Origin: Marinovum sp034669705
Lineage (GTDB): Bacteria > Pseudomonadota > Alphaproteobacteria > Rhodobacterales > Rhodobacteraceae
Assembly (NCBI RefSeq): GCF_034669705.1
Contig: NZ_JAXMOR010000001.1
Span: 186,001 to 250,000 of the forward strand
Length of the DNA: 64,000 bases
Reading direction: 5' to 3'
Below, piece after piece: positions 40,835-50,499 of the stretch (position 1 is the first letter of the stretch; each line of letters starts with the position of its first letter). The position numbers were made by a program, and so were the translations under genes. The notes under the pieces were generated by a model. The model did not search any database and had not been told where the DNA came from. It was given only the letters and a program-made list of their open reading frames with translations.

Positions 40835-42307
40835 TTATTCCGCCGCCTTCATCTCGAATCCCTTTTCGATCATATCCGCCGGAATCACCGGGTATTCCCC
40901 CGAGAAACAGGCGTCGCAGTACTGCGGGCAGGCGGGGTTGCGGCCCTCGGCCTCGCCGACCGCGCGGTACAGACCGTCGAGCGAGATGAACTTGAGCGAA
41001 TCGACCGACAGGTGATCGCGCATCTCGTCCTCGCTCATGGTCGCGGCCAGCAGCTTTTCGCGCTGCGGGGTGTCGACGCCGTAGAAGCAAGGCCAGGCTG
41101 TGGGCGGAGAGGCGATGCGGAAGTGTACCTCGGCGGCGCCGGCATCGAGGATCATCTCCTTGATCTTGCGAGAGGTGGTGCCGCGCACCACCGAATCATC
41201 GACCAGGATCACCCGTTTGCCCTCGATCAGCGCGCGGTTGACGTTGAGCTTGAGCCGCACGCCCATGTTGCGGATCTGCTCGGTCGGTTCAATGAAGGTC
41301 CGGCCCATGTACTGGTTGCGGATGATGCCCATGCCATAGGGGATGCCGCTTTCATGCGCAAAGCCGATGGCCGCCGGGGTGCCGCTGTCGGGCACCGGGC
41401 AGACCAGATCGGCCTCGACCGGTGCCTCGCGGGCCAGCTCGACACCGATCTGGCGGCGCGTTTCATAGACCGAGCGGCCGCCGAGAATGCTGTCGGGGCG
41501 CGAGAAATAGACATGCTCGAAAATGCAGAACCGCGATTTCGCCTGGGCGAAGGGGCGATGCGAATGGACCTGGCCGTGTTCGACCACCACCATCTCGCCG
41601 GGATCGACCTCGCGCACCAGCTCGGCACCGATGATGTCGAGCGCGCAGGTTTCAGAGCTGAGCACATAGCCGTCATCGCCGATCTTGCCCAGCACCAAAG
41701 GCCGCACACCCAGCGGGTCGCGCACGCCGATCAGCTTGGTGCGGGTCATGGCGACGATGGAAAACGCGCCCTCGACCCGGCGCAGGGCGTCCTGCATCCG
41801 GTCGGGCACCTTGCGCTGCAGCGAGCGCGCCATCAGGTGAATGATGCATTCGCTGTCGCTCGAGCTCTGGAAGATCGAGCCGCGCTCGATCAGCTCTCGG
41901 CGCAGCGCGTCGGCATTGGTGATGTTGCCGTTGTGGGCAATTGCCGCCCCGCCCATCGAGAACTCGCCGAAGAACGGCTGCACGTCGCGGATCGCGGTCT
42001 GGCCCTTCGAGCCGGCGGTGGAATAGCGCACGTGACCGATGGCCAGATCGCCGGGCAGCGTCTCCATCAGCGATTGCTTGGTGAAGTTGTCGCGCACATA
42101 GCCGAAGCGGCGGGCGGAGTTGAAGCCGTGGTCGGGGTGATACGACACGATTCCCCCGGCTTCCTGTCCGCGGTGCTGCAGCGCGTGCAGCCCGAGCGCC
42201 ACGAAGTTGGCCGCGTCGGTCACGCCGACAACGCCAAACACGCCGCATTCTTCTTTCAGTTTGTCGTCATCGAAGGGATGAGCAGGGGGCATCAGGGCGT
42301 CGGCCAA
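40835..42307 (-). CDS. purF: Amidophosphoribosyltransferase
   Basis: PurF makes phosphoribosylamine from PRPP and glutamine, the first committed step of purine synthesis. The catalytic cysteine is in EECGVFGVVG (about residue 21), so the first ~20 residues are a propeptide that must be removed. Further motifs are HVRYSTAGSKG in the glutaminase domain and VILVDDSVVRGTT, the PRPP loop, in the transferase domain. The 490-residue length fits. The start is TTG 42307, preceded by GGAG at 8 bases; ATG 42292 is possible but has no ribosome binding site. It follows cvpA after 250 bases, the classical cvpA-purF linkage. Confidence 0.93.
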   Translation of the reverse strand: MADALMPPAHPFDDDKLKEECGVFGVVGVTDAANFVALGLHALQHRGQEAGGIVSYHPDHGFNSARRFGYVRDNFTKQSLMETLPGDLAIGHVRYSTAGSKGQTAIRDVQPFFGEFSMGGAAIAHNGNITNADALRRELIERGSIFQSSSDSECIIHLMARSLQRKVPDRMQDALRRVEGAFSIVAMTRTKLIGVRDPLGVRPLVLGKIGDDGYVLSSETCALDIIGAELVREVDPGEMVVVEHGQVHSHRPFAQAKSRFCIFEHVYFSRPDSILGGRSVYETRRQIGVELAREAPVEADLVCPVPDSGTPAAIGFAHESGIPYGMGIIRNQYMGRTFIEPTEQIRNMGVRLKLNVNRALIEGKRVILVDDSVVRGTTSRKIKEMILDAGAAEVHFRIASPPTAWPCFYGVDTPQREKLLAATMSEDEMRDHLSVDSLKFISLDGLYRAVGEAEGRNPACPQYCDACFSGEYPVIPADMIEKGFEMKAAE

Positions 42308-42507
42308 TGGGTGGCTCCGAATCCGTTATTGCTTTCGGGGGTTACTTAAGCCTTCGGTGCGGGCATGTCACGGAACTATGACGATGTTATGCAGAACCGG
42401 CGGTGGAACGCTTTGTACCGGAGATGGGAAGGCAGGTTTCGCGGCGCATGCATGCGTCGCTGTGCAGAGTGCGACTGTGCGGCGAATGAGGGTGCGTCGG
42501 GCGGCGA

Positions 42508-42528
42508 GGTCCCGGGTCAAGCCCGGGA
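42508..42528. repeat. 21-bp palindromic repeat in cvpA-purF gap
   Basis: GTCCCGGG-TCAAG-CCCGGGAC, a perfect 8-bp inverted repeat, lies 30 bases after the cvpA stop on the - strand. It belongs to the same family as 10384, 26719 and 36181. The remaining part of 42308-42557 contains no gene and no clear promoter. Confidence 0.83.
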
Positions 42529-42557
42529 CGCGTGTCGCTAGGACCGTGGGGCCCGGT

Positions 42558-43121
42558 TTACTGCGCCGGAGCGTCGCAGACGCCGACCAGTTCCTCGTAT
42601 TGCGTGGTGACCCAGCCCAGCGCCTGCTCGGGGTTGCGCTCTTCGATGGCGTCGGTCATCCGGCCGAATACCTGCGCCGAGCGCGAGTCGTCGATCATCG
42701 CGATGTCCTGGCTGGTGATCACCGTCTCGTAGACGAAGAACGCGATCGCCACCAACAGGATGCCGCGTGCCACGCCGAACAGGAAGCCCAGCCCCTGGTC
42801 GAGCCCACCAAGCGCCGAACGCTGCACGATCGAGGAAAACAGCGGGGTAAAGAGCGACACCACGACCAGCGCCGCGGCAAAGACCACGGCAAAGGCGGTG
42901 ATGATGCTCAGCTCGCAGCTGTCGCGGATGAAATCGCCCAGCACGGGAATTTCCTTGACCAGCGGATCGACCTGCGGGGCAAAGACAAAGGCGAGGACCG
43001 CCGCGGCGACCCAGCCGGCAATCGCCATCGCTTCGCGCACCAGACCCCGCGAATAGGCCAAGAGTGCGGATAGCACGATGACAACAGCCACGATGCCGTC
43101 AACAAGTGTAAAACCTTCCAT
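42558..43121 (-). CDS. cvpA: Colicin V production protein CvpA homologue
   Basis: A 187-residue membrane protein with about four transmembrane helices in the first 150 residues (LVDGIVAVVIVLSALLAYSR and following) and a soluble C-terminal tail. CvpA is needed for colicin V export and envelope homeostasis in enterobacteria, but its molecular role is not settled. It sits upstream of purF, as in many proteobacteria. The gene begins 30 bases after the radA stop, so radA, cvpA and purF may share a transcript. Confidence 0.92.
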   Translation of the reverse strand: MEGFTLVDGIVAVVIVLSALLAYSRGLVREAMAIAGWVAAAVLAFVFAPQVDPLVKEIPVLGDFIRDSCELSIITAFAVVFAAALVVVSLFTPLFSSIVQRSALGGLDQGLGFLFGVARGILLVAIAFFVYETVITSQDIAMIDDSRSAQVFGRMTDAIEERNPEQALGWVTTQYEELVGVCDAPAQ

Positions 43122-43150
43122 GTCCTGCCCTTCACTGCCCTCAGCGGCGC

Positions 43151-44518
<1,368 letters not shown>

Positions 44519-44566
44519 GGGAAGGCGTCATGCCCGAGGACAGACGCCTTGCCAAGCGGTCTTCGC

Positions 44567-45352
44567 CTATTCGGCGGCCTGGCGCCCGGCCAGTTCGATC
44601 ATCCGGCCATTGGCCATCCGGCTCGCCTGTCGCAGGTCGGCGCCGGCGGGCATGTCGATCTCGGGCATCACGTCGGTCAGCAGCTCCGACAGGCGCTGGA
44701 TTTCCGAGCGCGCCACGTCTTCCTCGATCTCGACCCGCATTGCCCATTTGTGGATGTCGTTGGCGATCACCTTGGCCTCTTCCAGCCGGTCCTCGATCAG
44801 CTTCACCTCCTGCTGGCGCTGGGTCAGGAAGCTGCGGGCGCGGTCGACGCGCTCATCGGAATAGACCTCGGCCAGCTCGTGGCTGATCGCGCCCATCTGC
44901 GCCGCGACTTCAAGAAGATCGGTCTCGAGCACGCTCAGATCGGGGTGGTTGCGCAGAAAGTTCATCCGTTCGCGCACCGCGTCGAACTCGGATTTCAGCT
45001 GGAACACGCCTTCGCGGTCGGCCTTGTGCACTGCGTCATAGGCGCGGGCGACGTCCTGCATGTTGATGGCAAAGCGGCGATGGCTGGTTTCCAGACGCAG
45101 GATGCGCTGGTTTGTCGGCAGGTAGACACAGAGCCCGAGCACCGCCGCGGTCACCGCGATCTGGACGATCCAGCCAAGATCCACCGGCGGATTGCTGCCG
45201 AACTGCAGGGGTAGCGAGAGCCAGGGTGCTTGCCCCACGGCGCTTGCAACGGTATAGGCAAGCAGGCCCAAACCGGCGATGGCATAAAATGCCATGAAAA
45301 TCATCTGGAAGACTACGGCGACCAGCCGCAGGGCAGTGTGAAAGTTGCGCAT
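44567..45352 (-). CDS. Membrane protein with long coiled-coil domain
   Basis: A 261-residue protein with two N-terminal membrane segments (about 8-35 and 60-82), then a ~170-residue charged helical region (heptad-like runs such as FLTQRQQEVKLIEDRLEEAK) on the cytoplasmic side. Rhodobacteraceae homologues are often labelled 'DNA repair protein', apparently from their position next to radA; nothing in the sequence supports an enzymatic role. It could be a membrane-bound scaffold. A weak promoter-like sequence lies at about 45420-45443. Confidence 0.75.
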   Translation of the reverse strand: MRNFHTALRLVAVVFQMIFMAFYAIAGLGLLAYTVASAVGQAPWLSLPLQFGSNPPVDLGWIVQIAVTAAVLGLCVYLPTNQRILRLETSHRRFAINMQDVARAYDAVHKADREGVFQLKSEFDAVRERMNFLRNHPDLSVLETDLLEVAAQMGAISHELAEVYSDERVDRARSFLTQRQQEVKLIEDRLEEAKVIANDIHKWAMRVEIEEDVARSEIQRLSELLTDVMPEIDMPAGADLRQASRMANGRMIELAGRQAAE

Positions 45353-45414
45353 CTGATCCCCCTAGGATCTTGAATGTGGGCGGCCCGGATGAGTATGCAG
45401 GCCTGCGACTTTTC

Positions 45415-45442
45415 GACCTAGAAGTATTTAATAATGCGTCAA
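45415..45442 (-). promoter_or_regulatory. Weak candidate promoter
   Basis: Read on the - strand, TTGACG (45442-45437) is followed after 16 bases by TAGGTC, in an unusually AT-rich patch (TTATTAAATAC) for this genome. It is placed for transcription of the membrane coiled-coil gene that starts at 45352. The -10 match is poor, so this is tentative. Confidence 0.3.
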
Positions 45443-45462
45443 CCTTTGGCGGTCCCTCGTGA

Positions 45463-45897
45463 TCAATATTTCGTTTCGTCACGTTTCGTGAAAATCGAGC
45501 AGGCCAAAGACGCCAATATGCAGAAGGTGAAGAGGTAGAGCCCCCAGAGGGTTTCGATCCGCCCGACACCGATTCCCTTGATCACCGTGATGTAGAGCGC
45601 GATCAGGAAGATGTCCGCCATCGCCAGTTTCCCCATGAACGTCAGCGCCGGCAGGATCCGGGCGTCCGCGCGGCCGAACTGCACCAACGCCAGACCGAGG
45701 GTCTTGAGGTAGGGGGCGATCAGGGCAAAGAGCGTCACCACCGCCGCCAGCATCAGGTCCGAGGCCCAGAGCGCCCGCAGCCCGGTGAGCACGCTGATCC
45801 GCTCGAGCCCGAAGAGCGGCAGCAGACCGGCCTGCATCAAGGGCGCGACCCAGGCCAGCGGGTAGAGCAGCAGCAGCGACAGGTTGAGCCAGCGCAT
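45463..45897 (-). CDS. PqiA-family membrane protein
   Basis: A 144-residue membrane protein with four hydrophobic segments, resembling a single PqiA domain (LLYPLAWVAPLMQAG at the N-terminus, then IAPYLKTLGLALVQ). PqiA proteins belong to lipid-transport systems that pair with MCE proteins; the zinc-binding CxxC motifs of E. coli PqiA are absent here. It follows a small membrane protein and the MlaF/MlaE-like genes on the - strand, so a role in envelope lipid handling fits. Confidence 0.72.
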   Translation of the reverse strand: MRWLNLSLLLLYPLAWVAPLMQAGLLPLFGLERISVLTGLRALWASDLMLAAVVTLFALIAPYLKTLGLALVQFGRADARILPALTFMGKLAMADIFLIALYITVIKGIGVGRIETLWGLYLFTFCILASLACSIFTKRDETKY

Positions 45898-45918
45898 CGG
45901 CGGTCTGCGTCCTTGTGC

Positions 45919-46311
45919 TCAGTAAAACCGCGTGAAGCCCCAGAGCCCGAGCAGCACCGCCAGAAGCAGCAGATGCGCCCAGTCGACCCATCTCCAGCCG
46001 CGTCCGGGCGCGAAGCGCGAGGCCAGCAGCGGGGCGGAGGCCAGCAGCGGCAGCATCATTCCGCCCAGCGGCTTGGTCAGCCCGGCGGCCAGTTGCGGCA
46101 GCGGGCCGGTATAGAGGTTGAGCAGCGGCGGGCCGAAATGCGCCGCCATGCCGAGCAGCGCCAGCAGCAGGCTCGCCAATCCCAGCCAGCGGCTCGGGCC
46201 CCGCGCGGCACCGGTGCGGGCAGCGGCCAGCATCGCCAGCAGCGGCAGGTAAAGAAAGGTCTGCAGGCTCAGAAGCGCCATGACCGCAGGGCTCGGTTGC
46301 AGGAAGGACAT
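45919..46311 (-). CDS. Hypothetical four-helix membrane protein
   Basis: A 130-residue protein with four hydrophobic segments and short, positively charged loops (SRFAPGRGWRW). Its start shares a base with the stop of the MlaF-like ATPase (46311), so it is coupled to that gene, and 21 bases separate it from the PqiA-like gene. No family is recognised. The position suggests a partner of the MlaE/MlaF transporter. ATG 46311 (MSFLQPSPAVM) is preferred over an upstream in-frame start that would lie inside the ATPase gene. Confidence 0.7.
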   Translation of the reverse strand: MSFLQPSPAVMALLSLQTFLYLPLLAMLAAARTGAARGPSRWLGLASLLLALLGMAAHFGPPLLNLYTGPLPQLAAGLTKPLGGMMLPLLASAPLLASRFAPGRGWRWVDWAHLLLLAVLLGLWGFTRFY

Positions 46312-47057
46312 CAGCGGACTGCCTCGATCGGGCCGTCGGCGCGGCCGTGGGTGAATTGCTGCAGGTAGGGGTCCGGGGCGCCTTCCATGTCGGCGACAGA
46401 CCCTTCCCATTGGATCACCCCGTCATGAAGCATCGCCACCCGGTCGGCAATCGTGCGCACCGAGGTCATGTCATGGGTGATCGTCATTGTGGTTGCTCCC
46501 AGTTCCGTCACGATCTCGCGGATCAGGGCGTTGATCACCCCGGCCATGATCGGGTCGAGCCCGGTGGTGGGCTCGTCGAAGAAGATGATCTCGGGCTCGG
46601 CGGCAATGGCCCGCGCCAGGCCGACGCGTTTCTGCATCCCGCCCGAAAGCTCCGAGGGATAGAGGTCGGCCACCTCGGGCTTCAACCCGACCCGGCGCAG
46701 CTTGTCGATGGCGATCTCGCGCGCCTCGGGCCAGGGCCGCCTGAGCGCGCCGCGCAGCAGGCGGAAGGCGACATTCTGCCAGACCGGCAGGCTGTCGAAC
46801 AGCGCGCCGCCCTGGAACAGCATGCCGAACCGCGCCAGAAAGGCATCGCGGTCGCCTTCGTGCACCTCGCGGCCGTCGACCTCGATGCGGCCGCGGTCGG
46901 GCTCGACGAGACCGAGCACCGACTTGATGGTCACCGATTTGCCGGTGCCGGAGCCGCCGATGATCACCATCGACTGCCCCTTGGGCACATGCAGGTCGAC
47001 GCCGCGCAGCACGTGGTTGCTGCCAAAGGATTTGTGAACGCCACTGAGCCGGATCAT
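46311..47057 (-). CDS. ABC transporter ATP-binding protein, MlaF-like
   Basis: A 248-residue ATPase. Walker A is GGSGTGKSV, signature LSGGMQKR (the GMQKR form is typical of MlaF/Ttg2A), Walker B IIFFDEP followed by TTGLDP, and THDMTSV at the switch. MlaF drives lipid transport between the membranes with MlaE; MCE-domain (MlaD) genes are not found beside it here. Its start overlaps the end of the MlaE-like permease gene by four bases (47054-47057), and it is read on the - strand after alr and mlaE. Confidence 0.9.
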   Translation of the reverse strand: MIRLSGVHKSFGSNHVLRGVDLHVPKGQSMVIIGGSGTGKSVTIKSVLGLVEPDRGRIEVDGREVHEGDRDAFLARFGMLFQGGALFDSLPVWQNVAFRLLRGALRRPWPEAREIAIDKLRRVGLKPEVADLYPSELSGGMQKRVGLARAIAAEPEIIFFDEPTTGLDPIMAGVINALIREIVTELGATTMTITHDMTSVRTIADRVAMLHDGVIQWEGSVADMEGAPDPYLQQFTHGRADGPIEAVR

Positions 47058-47839
47058 GCCGCGAAAAACACCTCTGTCAGGATGTAGTTGGCGGCAAAGA
47101 TAAGCACCGAGGCGGTGACCACCGCCGATTTGGTGGCCCGGCCCACGCCCTGCGCGCCGCGCCCCGACTGCATCCCGAAATAGCAGCCGCAGAGCGCCAC
47201 GATAAAGCCGAAGACCGCGCCCTTGATCAGACCGGAGGTGACGTCCCAGAGCTCGAGGAAATCGAAGGTGTTCTTGAGATAGGCGGCGGCGTTGAAGTCG
47301 AGCCGCGTCACCCCCACCAGATAGCCACCGAGGATGCCGATGCTGTCGCCCACCGCCACCAGCACCGGCACCGCCAGCGTCGCCGCCAGCACCCGCGGCA
47401 CGGCGAGGTATTTCATCGGGTGGGTCGAAAGGGTCACCAGCGCGTCGATCTGCTCGGTCACCTTCATGGTGCCGATCTCGGCCGCGATCGAGGAGGCGAC
47501 CCGCGCCGCCACCATCAGCCCGCCCAGCACCGGGCCCAGTTCGCGCACCATGCCGATGGCGACGATCGAGGGCACGGCGAATTCGGCCTGGAACCGCGCG
47601 CCGCCATCATAGATCTGCAGCGCCAGCGCGCCGCCGGTGAAGAGCGCGGTCATCCCCACCACCGGCAGCGAAAGCCAGCCGATCTGCACCAGCGCCACGC
47701 CGAATTCGCGCCAGTACCACGGTGGGCGAAAGATGTGCCCGACGGCCGCGCCGGCAAAGAGCGCCATCCGTCCGACATAGGCCAGAAGCGCCAGAACGCT
47801 GCGGCCCAGCGCCGCCACCGGAGAAAGCAGCACGCTCAT
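47054..47839 (-). CDS. MlaE/Ttg2B-family permease
   Basis: A 261-residue MlaE-type permease with five or six membrane segments. Family blocks include IGWLSLPVVGMTALFTGGAL, then MVRELGPVLGGLMVAARVAS followed by AAEIGTMKVTEQIDAL, which is the best-known MlaE signature (EIGTM). It forms an ABC transporter with the overlapping MlaF-like ATPase and probably moves phospholipids or related lipids. Its start overlaps the end of alr by four bases. Confidence 0.92.
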   Translation of the reverse strand: MSVLLSPVAALGRSVLALLAYVGRMALFAGAAVGHIFRPPWYWREFGVALVQIGWLSLPVVGMTALFTGGALALQIYDGGARFQAEFAVPSIVAIGMVRELGPVLGGLMVAARVASSIAAEIGTMKVTEQIDALVTLSTHPMKYLAVPRVLAATLAVPVLVAVGDSIGILGGYLVGVTRLDFNAAAYLKNTFDFLELWDVTSGLIKGAVFGFIVALCGCYFGMQSGRGAQGVGRATKSAVVTASVLIFAANYILTEVFFAA

Positions 47840-48873
47840 CCGCCGAGATAGACCCGGGTGTAGCGCTGGCCAAGCGCGGTCAGCACCTCGTAGCCGATGG
47901 TGCCGGCCCAGCCGGCCAGCGTGTCGACCGTCTGGTGCCGACCCAAAAGCTCCAGCGTGTCGGGCACCGCGCGCAGCCCGGTCACATCGACGCCGATCAG
48001 GTCCATCGAGATCCGGCCGGCCACCGGACAGCGGGTCTCGCCCGCCATCAGGCTGGCCTTGGGCCCCATGGCGCGCAGCACCCCGTCACCATAGCCCGCA
48101 GCGATGGTGGCAATGCGGGTCGGCCGCTGCGCGGTGAAGGTGTTGCCATAGCCCACGCTTTCGCCCGGGGCGAGGTCGCGGCACTGGATCACCGGCACCT
48201 CGAGCGTCACCACCGGCGCGGCCCCGGCAAAGGGCAGGCCACCGTAGAGCCCGACCCCAGCGCGGGTGACGTCGAAATGATACTCCGGACCCAGCAGGAT
48301 GCCGCCGGTGGCGGCCAGCGAGCGCGGGGCCTCGATGCCGTCGGTCATGTCGCGGAAACACTGCAGTTGCTGTGCGTTCATCGGGTGATCGGCGGTGTCG
48401 GAGCAGGCCAGATGGCTCATCACCAGCACCGGCTTCTGCGCCAGCGCGATGTCGCGCAGGGCGGCCCATTCGGCGGGCTCCATGCCCAGCCGGTTCATGC
48501 CGGTATCGAGCTGCAGGCCGAAAGGCGCGCCGGGCAGGGCCTCGACGTGGCGCAGCATCTGGTCGATGTTGTTGATCATCGGCACCAGTTCGAGATCGCG
48601 GATCAGCCGCGTGTCGCCCGGCATATGGCCCGAGAACACGCAGATTTCCGGCCCGGCCCCCAATGCCTCGCGCAGCGCGGCGCCTTCCTCGGCCAGCGCC
48701 ACGAAGAACCGCTGCACCCCCTCGCGGGCCAGCGCCCCGGCGACCCGGGCGGCGCCCAGACCGTAGCCGTCGGCCTTGACCACGGCGCCGGTCTCACCCT
48801 CAGAGAGGGCATCCAGCGCCCGCCAGTTGGCGCGCAGCGCGTCGAGATCGATTGTCAGTTTCGCCTGTGCCAT
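47836..48873 (-). CDS. alr: Alanine racemase
   Basis: Alr converts L- to D-alanine for peptidoglycan. The 345-residue PLP enzyme has the lysine that binds the cofactor in VVKADGYGLGA (K33) and the catalytic tyrosine region VGYGNTF in the second domain; SMDLIGVDVT is also typical. The start codon ATG 48873 gives a normal N-terminus. It is 117 bases after dnaB on the - strand and overlaps the MlaE-like permease gene, an arrangement linking wall precursor supply and lipid transport. Confidence 0.95.
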   Translation of the reverse strand: MAQAKLTIDLDALRANWRALDALSEGETGAVVKADGYGLGAARVAGALAREGVQRFFVALAEEGAALREALGAGPEICVFSGHMPGDTRLIRDLELVPMINNIDQMLRHVEALPGAPFGLQLDTGMNRLGMEPAEWAALRDIALAQKPVLVMSHLACSDTADHPMNAQQLQCFRDMTDGIEAPRSLAATGGILLGPEYHFDVTRAGVGLYGGLPFAGAAPVVTLEVPVIQCRDLAPGESVGYGNTFTAQRPTRIATIAAGYGDGVLRAMGPKASLMAGETRCPVAGRISMDLIGVDVTGLRAVPDTLELLGRHQTVDTLAGWAGTIGYEVLTALGQRYTRVYLGG

Positions 48874-48990
48874 GCGGGCTTAGTCGGTCCGCCGGAGGGC
48901 AAGGTCAAGGGGGAAATCCGGCGGCGGAAATGACTGCGGGCCGGACCCTTGCCTGATCCGACCCGCAAACCTGCCCTCGCTCGATTATTC

Positions 48991-50481
48991 CTAGAAGCTC
49001 TGGCCGCCGCCGTCCTGTTGCCAGGGTTTGACGAGGTTGCCGAAGCGGGTGAACTGGCTCTCGAAGCTCAGCTCGACGGTGCCGATCGGACCGTGACGCT
49101 GCTTGCCGATGATGACCTCGGCCTTGGCGTGCAGGCGCGACATCGCCTCCTGCCATTCCGCCATCTTGTCGAGCTCGTGATCGCCGGGCTTCTCGCGTTC
49201 CTTGTAGTATTCCTCGCGGAACACGAACATCACCACGTCGGCGTCCTGCTCGATCGAACCGGATTCCCGCAGGTCCGAGAGCTGCGGCCGCTTGTCCTCG
49301 CGGCTTTCCACCTGACGCGACAGCTGCGACAGGGCGACCACCGGAATGTTCAGCTCCTTGGCGATGGCCTTCAGGCCCATCGAGATCTCGGCGATCTCCT
49401 GCACCCGGTTCTCGGCGGTGCCGCGGGCGAGCTGCAGGTAGTCGATGATCAACAGGTCAAGCCCGTGGGTGCGCTTGAGCCGCCGGGCGCGGGCGGCAAG
49501 CTGCGAGATCGGGATCGACGGCGTGTCGTCGATATAGAGCGGGCAGGCCTCGAGCGCCTTGGCGGCATCGACGAAGCGGCGGAACTCCTCTTCGGTCATG
49601 TCGCCCTGGCGGATCTTGTGGCTGGAGATCTCGGAGGCTTCGGCCAGAATACGGCCGGCGAGCTGTTCGGCGCTCATCTCGAGCGAAAAGAAGCCCACCA
49701 CGCCGCCGTCGATCGCGCCCTCGGTGCCGTCGTGGCGCATGCCGCGCTTGTAGGCCTTGGCGACGTTGAAGGCGATGTTGGTGGCCAGCGAGGTCTTGCC
49801 CATCGAGGGCCGCCCGGCGAGGATCAGCAGGTCCGAGGGGTGCAGGCCCCCCAGCTTCTTGTCCATGTCGATCAGCCCGGTCGAGAGCCCGGCGAGGCCG
49901 CCCTCGCGCTGATAGGCAGCGTTGGCGACGTTGACCGCATCTGTGACCGCCTTGAGGAAGGACTGGAAGCCGCCCTCGGTCTGGCCCTGTTCGGCCAGCT
50001 TGTAGAGCTTCTGCTCGGCCTCGACGATCTGTTCGCGCGGCTCGGACGCCACGTCGACCCGCGCCGCCTTGGCGCTGATGTCGCGGCCCAGCCCGATCAG
50101 GTCGCGGCGCACCGCGAGGTCATAGATCATCTGCGCATAGTCGCGCACCGCGAAGGCCGAAACCGCGGCCCCCGCCAGCCGCACCAGATAGGCGGCGCCG
50201 CCGAGCTCGCGCAGGCCCTCGTCGTCTTCCATGAAAGCCTTGAGCGTGACCGGCGAGGCGAGATTGTTCTTGGCGATCCGGGCGGCGGCGATCTCGAAGA
50301 TCCGCGCATGCACCGGCTCGTAGAAATGCCGCGCGCCGATGATCGAGGCGATGCGGTCGTAGACGTCGTTGTTGGTGAGGATCGCGCCGAGAAGCTGCTG
50401 CTCGGCCTCGATCGAGTGCGGCATGGTTTCTTCGGCTTGAATTTCCACGCCTGTTGGATTGATTGTCGTGATCTCGTTCAT
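48991..50481 (-). CDS. dnaB: Replicative DNA helicase
   Basis: DnaB is the hexameric helicase that unwinds DNA at the replication fork. The 496-residue protein has the N-terminal helical domain (PHSIEAEQQLLGAILTNNDV), Walker A AGRPSMGKTS, Walker B LLIIDYLQL and the RecA-fold C-terminal domain with the VALSQLSRQVESR segment. The start ATG 50481 is immediately preceded by a second copy of the same 17 bases, giving a six-codon leader (MNEITT) whose stop overlaps this start (ATGA). No other DnaB-type gene or intein was seen. Confidence 0.96.
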   Translation of the reverse strand: MNEITTINPTGVEIQAEETMPHSIEAEQQLLGAILTNNDVYDRIASIIGARHFYEPVHARIFEIAAARIAKNNLASPVTLKAFMEDDEGLRELGGAAYLVRLAGAAVSAFAVRDYAQMIYDLAVRRDLIGLGRDISAKAARVDVASEPREQIVEAEQKLYKLAEQGQTEGGFQSFLKAVTDAVNVANAAYQREGGLAGLSTGLIDMDKKLGGLHPSDLLILAGRPSMGKTSLATNIAFNVAKAYKRGMRHDGTEGAIDGGVVGFFSLEMSAEQLAGRILAEASEISSHKIRQGDMTEEEFRRFVDAAKALEACPLYIDDTPSIPISQLAARARRLKRTHGLDLLIIDYLQLARGTAENRVQEIAEISMGLKAIAKELNIPVVALSQLSRQVESREDKRPQLSDLRESGSIEQDADVVMFVFREEYYKEREKPGDHELDKMAEWQEAMSRLHAKAEVIIGKQRHGPIGTVELSFESQFTRFGNLVKPWQQDGGGQSF

Positions 50482-50499
50482 GTCGTGATCTCGTTCATG
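50466..50499. repeat. 17-bp perfect tandem duplication at dnaB start
   Basis: TCGTGATCTCGTTCATG occurs at 50466-50482 and again at 50483-50499. The first copy holds the dnaB start codon; the second holds another start codon 17 bases upstream, out of frame. The duplication creates the leader reading frame described for 50478-50498. Confidence 0.95.
50478..50498 (-). CDS. Six-residue leader peptide overlapping dnaB start
   Basis: On the - strand ATG AAC GAG ATC ACG ACA TGA (50498-50478) encodes MNEITT and ends as ATGA with the dnaB start at 50481. The sequence GAGCGGG lies a few bases before its start, so ribosomes could begin here and restart at dnaB. It exists only because of the 17-bp duplication. 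Whether it is translated is unknown; the alternative is that only one of the two start codons is used. Confidence 0.45.
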   Translation of the reverse strand: MNEITT

